DNA of 64,000 bases from Paraburkholderia sacchari. GTDB taxonomy: Bacteria > Pseudomonadota > Gammaproteobacteria > Burkholderiales > Burkholderiaceae. Every line of letters starts with the position of its first letter. Position 1 is the stretch's first letter. Shown piece by piece: positions 1 to 6,748 of this stretch. The notes beneath the pieces were generated by a model. That model had not been told where the DNA came from. It searched no databases and saw nothing but the letters and a program-made list of their open reading frames with translations. A program made the translations under genes and the position numbers. The DNA lies in contig NZ_JTDB02000005.1 in NCBI RefSeq assembly GCF_000785435.2, positions 248,001 to 312,000 of the forward strand, read 5' to 3'.

Positions 1-336
1 GATGCGAAAGGCCAGCAGCGTATTGACGATCTCATGCCCCAGCGACGACATCGCTTGCGCGAAGCCTTGCAGCGAGGTCACGTTCTGGAATGCTTTGGGC
101 TTCGAAACGAAGGTGCCCTTGCCGTGCAATCGAAACACGAGGCCTTCGTTCTGCAGGTCGCCGAGAGCCTGGCGCACGGTAATGCGGCTCACGCCGAACA
201 TGGCGCACAGCGCGTGTTCGGAGGGCATCCGGCTGTTCGGCGCGTAGGCGCCGTCGAGAATGCGCGTGCGCAGGGTGTCCTTGATGCGCGCGTGGAGCGG
301 CAGCGGTGCGGGCGCGAGGAGATTCGTTTTGGGCAT
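1..336 (-). CDS. GntR family transcriptional regulator, HutC type (3' end outside window)
   Basis: The first 112 codons are present and the gene runs off the left edge. The protein begins MPKTNLLAPAPLPL. Residues about 15-80 form a GntR winged helix with the typical FGVSRITVRQAL recognition helix and GLVFRLHGKGTFV wing. The HutC-like effector domain starts at about residue 85 (FQNVTSLQGF). The ATG at 336 is preferred because it gives the normal GntR N-terminus. A perfect 14-bp palindrome lies directly upstream (343-356), which suggests autoregulation. The target genes and effector cannot be told from this part. Confidence 0.85.
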   Translation of the reverse strand, partial: MPKTNLLAPAPLPLHARIKDTLRTRILDGAYAPNSRMPSEHALCAMFGVSRITVRQALGDLQNEGLVFRLHGKGTFVSKPKAFQNVTSLQGFAQAMSSLGHEIVNTLLAFRI

Positions 337-342
337 GATCCA

Positions 343-356
343 CTTGTCATGACAAG
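343..356. promoter_or_regulatory. Perfect palindrome, probable GntR/HutC operator
   Basis: CTTGTCATGACAAG is a perfect 14-bp palindrome starting 7 bases upstream of the GntR start codon. HutC-type regulators bind short symmetric sites, so an autoregulatory operator is likely. Binding is inferred. Confidence 0.55.
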
Positions 357-439
357 ATGGATCGCAGTGTAATCAGCCCGTTTGCGGCGACCAACGAAGC
401 ATTTCTGCTATCTATTTTCCCAGGCGCCAGATGCGCGAT

Positions 440-476
440 GCGGCCAGGGTGCACGCGTCTTGCGCGCCCTGGCCGC
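440..476 (-). terminator. Hairpin downstream of the APC permease
   Basis: GCGGCCAGGG and CCCTGGCCGC form a perfect 10-bp stem around a 17-nt loop, just past the permease stop at 494. No clear T-run follows in either direction, so it may be a weak terminator or an mRNA 3'-end stabiliser. Confidence 0.4.
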
Positions 477-493
477 CAGAGGGAGGTCTTCTA

Positions 494-2095
494 TCAGGCC
501 TCGGAGACTGCCGGCAGCGCTTCGAGTTCAGCGAGCTTTTCGCGTTCGTCGAGGTACTGCGAGCGATAGCCCGAGTTCACGCCCCAGTAGTAAAAGCCGA
601 GCGAGATGATCGCGACCACGAGCATGTCCCAGCCATAGGGCAAGAAGTCGAGACCGCCGAACTGCTTGCTCCCGATCAGCGACAGGACCGCCATCACCGG
701 AAGGTACGCGCACAGCCACCATGCGGCCTTCAAATCCTGGCCCCAGCCGTCGAAGCCGGTCTTGCCCTGGAAGTAGAAGTACACCGGCAATGCGACGACC
801 ATCAGCAGAATGATTTCGCCGGTCAGCGGCCACTTCGCCCAGTACAGGATCATCGAAGCGCAGACGAACGCGAACGGCGCGATGACCTTCATGAACGGCA
901 CGCAGAGCGGGCGCTCCAGGTCGGTTGCCGCGCGTCGGAGCGCCATCAGGCTGATCGGGCCGGTGAGGTACGAAATGACGGTCGCCACCGAGATCACCGC
1001 CGCGAGCGAACTCCAGCCGCGGAAGAAGAACAGGAAGATGAACGAGACGAGCAGGTTGAACCACATTGCCTGACGCGGCACGCCGTAGAACGGATGCACG
1101 TTGCCGAACATCTTCGGCATCGTGTTGTTGCGTTCCATCGCATAGATCATGCGCGAGGTCGTGGCCATATAAGTCGTGCCGGTGCCGCTCGGGCTCACGA
1201 ACGCGTCCACGTAGAGCAGGATCGCGAGCCAGTTCAGATTCAGCGCGATCGCGAGTTCAGCGAACGGCGACTTGAAGTTGAACGTGTTCCAGCCTTTCAT
1301 GACGTCCGTCGGCGAAACCGCGCCAATGTACGCAACCTGCAGCAGCACGTAAATCACGAGCGCCAGCAAGATCGAGCCGATCACCGCGAACGGCACGCTC
1401 TTCGCAGGGTTGCGTGCTTCACCGGCGAGGTTGATCGGGCTCTGGAAGCCGTTGAACGCGAACACGATGCCGCTGGTTGCCACGGCCGTGAACACCGCCG
1501 ACCAGCCATAAGGCGCGAAGTCGGTCGACTGGCCGAAGTTCTCGTGGTGGAAGCCGGCAGCCATCAAACCCGCGATCGTGAGACCCGGAATGATGAACTT
1601 GAAGATCGTGATCGCGCTATTGGCGCGCGCGAAGAGCTTCACGCCCCAGTAGTTGAGCATGAAGTAAACGATCACGAGCAGCGCGGAGAGGATGAGCCCT
1701 GAATAGGTTAGCTCACCATTCACGAACAGCGCATGCGCCCAAGGGTAGGGCCAGGTGCTCATGTATTGAATCGAGGCTTCGGCTTCGATCGGAATCACCG
1801 AAACGATGGCGATCCAGTTGGCCCAGGCGCTGATAAAGCCTACGAGCGCGCCGTGCGAGTAACGCGCGTAACGGACCATGCCGCCCGACTCGGGGAACAT
1901 CGCGCCGAGTTCGGCGTAGGTGAGCGCAATCGCCAGAATGACCACGGCGCCGATGATCCAGGCGCAAATGGCTGCGGGACCGGCAATCTTGGCTGCCTTC
2001 CACGCGCCGAACAGCCAGCCCGAACCGATGATCGACCCGAGGCCGGTGAACATCAGCGCGAACGGCCCGATATGTCGCTTAACAGAACTACTCAC
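494..2095 (-). CDS. APC family amino acid permease (YveA/aspartate-proton symporter-like)
   Basis: Protein of 533 residues with about twelve to fourteen hydrophobic segments. The first holds the APC substrate motif (GLGSIIGSGWLFG, residues about 18-30), and the second is followed by AELGAMFPESGG. Length and N-terminal motif resemble the YveA branch of the amino acid-polyamine-cation superfamily, whose characterised member imports acidic amino acids with protons; the substrate here is inferred only. The start is GTG at 2095, with AAGGAG six bases upstream. It is transcribed away from iorAB across a 458-bp intergenic region. Confidence 0.85.
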   Translation of the reverse strand: MSSSVKRHIGPFALMFTGLGSIIGSGWLFGAWKAAKIAGPAAICAWIIGAVVILAIALTYAELGAMFPESGGMVRYARYSHGALVGFISAWANWIAIVSVIPIEAEASIQYMSTWPYPWAHALFVNGELTYSGLILSALLVIVYFMLNYWGVKLFARANSAITIFKFIIPGLTIAGLMAAGFHHENFGQSTDFAPYGWSAVFTAVATSGIVFAFNGFQSPINLAGEARNPAKSVPFAVIGSILLALVIYVLLQVAYIGAVSPTDVMKGWNTFNFKSPFAELAIALNLNWLAILLYVDAFVSPSGTGTTYMATTSRMIYAMERNNTMPKMFGNVHPFYGVPRQAMWFNLLVSFIFLFFFRGWSSLAAVISVATVISYLTGPISLMALRRAATDLERPLCVPFMKVIAPFAFVCASMILYWAKWPLTGEIILLMVVALPVYFYFQGKTGFDGWGQDLKAAWWLCAYLPVMAVLSLIGSKQFGGLDFLPYGWDMLVVAIISLGFYYWGVNSGYRSQYLDEREKLAELEALPAVSEA

Positions 2096-2290
2096 ATTGT
2101 CTCCTTATCTCCGGATCGCAAGGAATTGTCGCGACTTTCGTCCGATCCTTGTCCTCGTCATAAGCATTCTTGCTGCGCCTTCAATGCCTGTATGCGCTTT
2201 GAAAGGCCGAGTGCGGCCAGGCAGCAATAAATGTCGAAGGCGGATACTCGTGCGACTTACCTGGTGCAGTCCAATGCTGATTGCACATAG

Positions 2291-2333
2291 CATCATGCGA
2301 AATTTGCATGATGGAAATAATAACTGCTATATA
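2291..2333 (+). promoter_or_regulatory. Putative sigma70 promoter with overlapping dyad operator, upstream of iorAB
   Basis: TTGCAT (2304-2309) and TATATA (2328-2333), 18 bases apart, resemble a sigma70 promoter reading toward iorA. A strong dyad, CATCATGC-N7-GCATGATG (2291-2313), overlaps the -35 element, as expected for a regulated promoter. This would give a leader of roughly 210 bases. I see no other gene in the 2096-2553 region. Confidence 0.5.
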
Positions 2334-2553
2334 AAGGGCGATTCGCAGCGCGTGATGTGCATGGAGTAGCGTCGAACGCATGCATATTCATCTATTCAGT
2401 TCGCATGTTCAGCATGCTTTCAAGACGATCAGGCAAAAGAAGCAGACTTTTTGGCATGGCCTGTTGCGTGCGCCGTGCATAGACTCGCCGAATTATCCGT
2501 CCGTGCGCCTGAGCCGGACGTCGCCACCCTCACAACAGAAAAGGTCGAACAAC

Positions 2554-3018
2554 ATGGTACAGATCGTGGTGAATGGAAAGCGCCATCAATTCGATGGCGA
2601 TCCCGGCATGCCCTTGCTCTGGTATCTGCGCGACGAACTCGGGCTCACGGGCACGAAGTTCGGCTGCGGCATGGCGCTGTGCGGCGCATGCACGGTGCAT
2701 CTCGACGGCCAGCCCACGCGCGCCTGCGTGACGCCGGTCGGCTCGCTGGAGGGCCGCAGCATCACGACCATCGAGGCGATTCACGAACACAAGGTCGGCG
2801 CCGCCGTGCAGGCTGCGTGGATCGAAGCGCAGGCGCCGCAATGCGGCTATTGCCAGTCGGGCCAGGTGATGTCGGCTGTTGCGCTGCTCGCTGTCAAGCC
2901 CAATCCCACCGACGCCGATATCAATGACGCGATGAGCGGCAACATCTGCCGCTGTGCGACCTATCAGCGGATTCGCGCCGCGATTCATCATGCATCGGAG
3001 GAACTCAAGCATGCGTGA
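2554..3018 (+). CDS. iorA: (2Fe-2S)-binding small subunit of a molybdenum hydroxylase, IorA-like
   Basis: Protein of 154 residues. The N-terminal plant-type [2Fe-2S] ferredoxin domain has CGMALCGAC plus a later Cys. The C-terminal helical [2Fe-2S] domain has QCGYCQSGQ and NICRCATY. This is the layout of the small subunit of isoquinoline 1-oxidoreductase and other two-subunit aldehyde/heterocycle hydroxylases. The ATG at 2554 (MVQIVVNGK) gives the canonical N-terminus; upstream extensions are unlikely. The gene overlaps the large subunit by 8 nt. It passes electrons from the Mo centre to an external acceptor. The real substrate is unknown. Confidence 0.88.
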   Translation: MVQIVVNGKRHQFDGDPGMPLLWYLRDELGLTGTKFGCGMALCGACTVHLDGQPTRACVTPVGSLEGRSITTIEAIHEHKVGAAVQAAWIEAQAPQCGYCQSGQVMSAVALLAVKPNPTDADINDAMSGNICRCATYQRIRAAIHHASEELKHA

Positions 3019-5254
3019 TCCGATGCTTCGTGATGAGGCCGCGCAGGGCGGCGCACAACCGCGCGCGACGCTCACGCGCCGCCAGTTTCTCGCCGGCATG
3101 TCGGCGTTGACGCTTGCAGTCGGCTTTCATGGCGGCCTTGCGGTGGCGGCATCGCTCGATCCCGCCAAGCTGCCGTTCGAGCCGAATGCGTTCATTCGCG
3201 TGAATGCGGACGGCACGGTCACGGTCGTCTCCGAGTATCTGGAGATGGGCCAGGGCACCTTTACGGGGCTGGCCACGCTGGCCGCCGACGAGCTCGACGT
3301 GCCGCTCGACAAGGTGAAGGTCATCCCCGCGCAGGCCGACGTGAAGAAATATGCGAACCCCATGTTCGCATCGTTTGGCTGGACGATACAGGCCACGGGC
3401 GGCAGCACGGCGATGGCCGGCGCATGGAAGCAGATGCGCGAAGCGGCCGCGGCCGCACGCATGATGCTGGTGGCCGCCGCCGCGAAAACGTGGAAGGTCG
3501 ATGCGAACACGCTGCGCGTGGAAGACGGCGTGATCGTGCACGCGCCATCGGGCCGCCGCGCGGGCTATGGCCAGTTCGTTGCCGCCGCCGCGCGCGAAAG
3601 CGTCCCGGCACAGGTGGTGCTCAAACAGCCCGCCGACTTCAAGCTGATCGGCAGCGATAAAACCCGCCGCGTCGACGTGCCGGCGAAGGTGAACGGTGCC
3701 GCGATTTACACGCAGGACATCAAGGTGCCGGGCATGCTGGTGGCCGTGATCGCGCATCCGCCGCGGCTGGGCGGCAAGGTCCAGCACGTGGATGCGAGCA
3801 AGGCGAAGGCGATCAAGGGCGTGGTCGCCGTGGTCGAGGTGCCCGGCGACGGCGAAGTGCAGGGCGGCGTGGCGGTGCTCGCCCGCAACACCTGGATCGC
3901 CCGCCAGGGTCGCGACGCGCTGCAGATCAGGTGGGACGACAGCCACGCGTTCGCCCTGAGTTCCGATGACATCTACAAGCAGTTCCGCGCGCTGGCCGAC
4001 CAGCCCGGCGTCGTGGCGGAAAAGCGCGGCACGGTGTTGGGCGCAGCGCCCGAGGGCGGCAAGTACCTGGAAGCCGTCTATGAGCAGCCGTATCTGTCCC
4101 ACGCGCCCATGGAGCCGCTGAACTGCCTCGTGCATGTGCAGGGCAGCCGCTGCGAGATCTGGAACGGCGAGCAGTGGGCCACGGGCGATCAGGCAATGGC
4201 CGCGAAGGAACTCGGTCTCAAGCCCGAGCAGGTCGTCATTCATCAACTCTATGCGGGCGGCAGCTTTGGCCGCCGCGCGAATCCGCAATCGGACTATGTG
4301 CGCGAGACGTGCCGCATCGTGCGGGCGGCGCACGCGCAAGGCATTGACGCGCCCATCAAGCTCGTATGGATGCGCGAAGACGATATGCGCGCGGGCTATT
4401 ACCGGCCGCTCACGGTTCACAAGGTGCGGGTCGCGATCGACAAGGCCGGCAATCTGGTGTCGTGGAATCACGATGTGGTCGGGCAGAGCTTCCTCCAACT
4501 GCCCAAGCCGGATTCGATCGATCCGGTGCTGGTCGAAGGCACCGCCGACATTCCCTACGACATCCCGAACTTCAAGGCCACGCAGCACGCGCCCAAGCTA
4601 CCGGTGCAGACCCAGTGGCTGCGCTCGGTCGGGCACACGCACGCCGCCTTCGTAGGCGAAACCATGATGGACGAAGTGGCTCGCGCGGCAGGTAAGGATC
4701 CCTATGCATTCCGCCACGCGTTGCTGGCGAGCAAGCCAAGGCATCGCGGCGTGCTCGATCTCGCGGCGCAAAAGGCCGGCTGGTCGACGCCGCTGGCGGC
4801 GGGCGCGCAGGGCACGAAGCGTGGCAGAGGCATTGCGCTGCAATTCGCGTTCGGCACCTATGTCGCGCAGGTAGCCGAAGTGACGGTGCAGCAGGATGGT
4901 ACGTTCACGGTCGATCGCGTGGTCTGTGCGGTCGATTGCGGCACGGTGATCAATCCCGATATCGTCGCGGCGCAGGTGGAAGGCGGGATCGGCTTCGGCC
5001 TTTCGTTCCTGCACACGGGCATCACGTTTGACAAGGGGCAGGTGAAGGAGGGCAACTTCAACGACTACCCGGTCCTGCGCATGAGCGGCATGCCCGTGGT
5101 CGAGGTGCATGTCGTGCCGTCGATGGAGCCGCCTACCGGCATTGGCGAGCCCGGCGTGCCGCCGGCCGCGCCTGCGGTGGCGAACGCGCTGGCCGCCGCT
5201 ACGGGCGCGATCATTCGCGCGCTGCCGCTCGGGGATACGCTGCGTTCTGCGTGA
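3011..5254 (+). CDS. iorB: Molybdopterin cofactor-binding large subunit, IorB-like
   Basis: Protein of 747 residues in the xanthine dehydrogenase superfamily, IorB branch. The N-terminus carries a twin-arginine signal (TLTRRQFLAG, about residues 20-29, then a hydrophobic stretch), suggesting Tat-dependent export of the folded IorAB complex. Glycine-rich Mo-cofactor motifs are seen (YAGGSFGRR near residue 418; GIGEPGVPP with the probable catalytic Glu near 712). It starts at ATG 3011, within the end of iorA, so the two are translationally coupled. No XdhC-type maturation factor or cytochrome gene lies beside it. Confidence 0.88.
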   Translation: MRDPMLRDEAAQGGAQPRATLTRRQFLAGMSALTLAVGFHGGLAVAASLDPAKLPFEPNAFIRVNADGTVTVVSEYLEMGQGTFTGLATLAADELDVPLDKVKVIPAQADVKKYANPMFASFGWTIQATGGSTAMAGAWKQMREAAAAARMMLVAAAAKTWKVDANTLRVEDGVIVHAPSGRRAGYGQFVAAAARESVPAQVVLKQPADFKLIGSDKTRRVDVPAKVNGAAIYTQDIKVPGMLVAVIAHPPRLGGKVQHVDASKAKAIKGVVAVVEVPGDGEVQGGVAVLARNTWIARQGRDALQIRWDDSHAFALSSDDIYKQFRALADQPGVVAEKRGTVLGAAPEGGKYLEAVYEQPYLSHAPMEPLNCLVHVQGSRCEIWNGEQWATGDQAMAAKELGLKPEQVVIHQLYAGGSFGRRANPQSDYVRETCRIVRAAHAQGIDAPIKLVWMREDDMRAGYYRPLTVHKVRVAIDKAGNLVSWNHDVVGQSFLQLPKPDSIDPVLVEGTADIPYDIPNFKATQHAPKLPVQTQWLRSVGHTHAAFVGETMMDEVARAAGKDPYAFRHALLASKPRHRGVLDLAAQKAGWSTPLAAGAQGTKRGRGIALQFAFGTYVAQVAEVTVQQDGTFTVDRVVCAVDCGTVINPDIVAAQVEGGIGFGLSFLHTGITFDKGQVKEGNFNDYPVLRMSGMPVVEVHVVPSMEPPTGIGEPGVPPAAPAVANALAAATGAIIRALPLGDTLRSA

Positions 5255-5266
5255 TGGTGGATTGGG

Positions 5267-5283
5267 GCCCGGCAGAGCCGGGC
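5267..5283 (+). terminator. Short GC hairpin after iorB
   Basis: GCCCGGC-AGA-GCCGGGC forms a 7-bp stem 12 bases past the iorB stop. No U-tract follows. It sits between convergent genes and may act as a weak terminator. Confidence 0.35.
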
Positions 5284-5342
5284 GTCATTGAGCGGCTTCG
5301 GTACGTGGCCGCTTCAAACTGAGGCCGCGTGCGCGACTTCTA

Positions 5343-5726
5343 TTAGCTGCGTACGCTCAGCAGATTGGCGTCGCGCGCGAGACGCCACTGGCCGTCACTG
5401 CCCTTGCGCAGCAGCGTGAGGGTGTAGCCCGCGCGTCGCACGGTGGCGCCGTCCGGCGGCGTGATGGCAATGTCGATGTGATTGCGGATGAACGCCCAGT
5501 CGCCGAGGACCTGCAGCTCGACGATCTCGCTGTCGCCATCGAACTTCACGCCTTCCATGCCCTTCGAGGCGGCAGCGAACGCTTCCTTGCCGAATGGCTC
5601 CTGGCCCGGGACCATGAAGATGACGTCGTCCGTCATCAGGCTGAGAACGGTTGCCGTATCGCCGCGCTTGCTGGCGGCCATCCAGGTTTCCACGACTTGC
5701 CGAATGGCGCGTTCGTCGTCGTTCAT
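5343..5726 (-). CDS. SnoaL/NTF2-like protein, SgcJ/EcaC family
   Basis: Protein of 127 residues with the cone-shaped NTF2-like fold pattern: N-terminal helix (AIRQVVETWMAASKRGD), MTDDVIFMVPGQEPFGKEAF, and a C-terminal beta sheet (LTLLRKGSDGQWRLARDAN). SgcJ/EcaC proteins are often annotated as putative oxidoreductases or ligand binders; the reaction is unknown. I start at ATG 5726 because GGAGG lies eight bases upstream; an upstream in-frame ATG at 5741 overlaps that ribosome site. The gene follows the LysR gene by 16 bases on the same strand, so they are probably cotranscribed. Confidence 0.8.
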   Translation of the reverse strand: MNDDERAIRQVVETWMAASKRGDTATVLSLMTDDVIFMVPGQEPFGKEAFAAASKGMEGVKFDGDSEIVELQVLGDWAFIRNHIDIAITPPDGATVRRAGYTLTLLRKGSDGQWRLARDANLLSVRS

Positions 5727-5742
5727 GGCGTGTTCCTCCAAT

Positions 5743-6684
5743 TTATTCAGCGCTGTAAAGTGTCCGATCGGGATTATCCCCGGTCTGTGCGCCCAGCAGG
5801 TCTGGAATGCGCTGTTTCAGGATATCCGCGACTGTGCGCACGCGCATCGGGACCGGCCGCTGTACACGAATCAGCAGATGCAACTGCTGGGACGGAACGA
5901 CGTGTTGCGGCAGCAGCGGCACGAGCTCTCCGCGGGCGATTGCGTCGGCGCACGCAAAAGCCTCGACCACGCCAATTCCTAGTCCGCCCTTGATCATTTG
6001 GTACATTACCTTCCAGTGATTCGTCGTGATGGAGGTACGGATAGGGACATTATCGCGCCTGGCGGATTCATCGACGAGCGGCAGGTGACTGGTGCCGAAC
6101 ATCGATTTGATGCGGATGAACGCGTGCCCGGCCAGGTCGCCGGGTTCCTTTATTGGCTCATGCTGTGCGAGATAGTCCGGCGAGGCAACAAGAATGCGTC
6201 GAACCTGGCCGAAGTGGAGCGCATGGAACGGACCATCGTCCACCGGCCCCTGATGAAGCCAAAGATCGACGCCTTCTGCGAAGCGTTCGATGTTCCCATC
6301 ATTTAGCGCGAGATCGATGTCCAGCTGTGGGCAAGCCTCGCGCACGAATCGCAGCGCGCAGGGCAGGAGCAATTCGCCCATGCAATACGGCGCAGCGATG
6401 CGAATGGTTTCCCTGAGCGTGCGTTTCTCGCTTCGGACTTCGGCAATGGCCTGTTCGGCGTCAGCGAGGATTTTCTTGCTGTGCGCATAGAAAACTTCGC
6501 CCTCCGGCGTGCACTTGAAGGTGCGCGCGTTGCGCAGCAGGAGGCGGCAACCGAGATACTTTTCGAGCCGCTCGATCCGTTCGCTCGCCGCCGGCTGGCC
6601 GATATTGGCGTCGCTTGCCGCACCGGAGATGCTTCCCCGTTCCACTGCGAGAATGTAAATGCGCATGGCCTCCAGAATATTCAC
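5743..6684 (-). CDS. LysR family transcriptional regulator (copy 1)
   Basis: Protein of 313 residues with a LysR N-terminal helix-turn-helix (residues about 1-60, GSISGAASDANIGQPAAS, then SERIERLEKYLGCRLL) and a periplasmic-binding-like effector domain (about 90-300). I choose GTG 6684 (MNILEAMRIY) because GGAGG lies six bases upstream. It is closely similar to the second LysR gene at 10785-11753, and both share the RNAR-FKCTPEG segment after the helix-turn-helix. The neighbouring NTF2-like gene is the nearest possible target. Confidence 0.88.
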   Translation of the reverse strand: MNILEAMRIYILAVERGSISGAASDANIGQPAASERIERLEKYLGCRLLLRNARTFKCTPEGEVFYAHSKKILADAEQAIAEVRSEKRTLRETIRIAAPYCMGELLLPCALRFVREACPQLDIDLALNDGNIERFAEGVDLWLHQGPVDDGPFHALHFGQVRRILVASPDYLAQHEPIKEPGDLAGHAFIRIKSMFGTSHLPLVDESARRDNVPIRTSITTNHWKVMYQMIKGGLGIGVVEAFACADAIARGELVPLLPQHVVPSQQLHLLIRVQRPVPMRVRTVADILKQRIPDLLGAQTGDNPDRTLYSAE

Positions 6685-6748
6685 AGCCGGCCTCCGCAAT
6701 CCGGGCGATTAGCTGATATCGCCATTCAGGCCATGCGCATGCCGCATC

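Noticed and set aside
431..1702. Long plus-strand reading frame of 423 codons opposite the APC permease
   Set aside because: It is the GC-rich antisense shadow of the permease, rich in Arg/His/Glu, with no domain.
2380..2553. N-terminal extension of iorA from 2380
   Set aside because: The added 58 residues match no family, while ATG 2554 gives the canonical ferredoxin start.
6700..6725. GCGAT-TAGCTGAT-ATCGC upstream of the first LysR as a seventh copy of the 17-bp dyad
   Set aside because: The spacer is 8 bases and the arms are GCGAT/ATCGC, so it does not fit the CCGAT-N7-ATCGG spacing.
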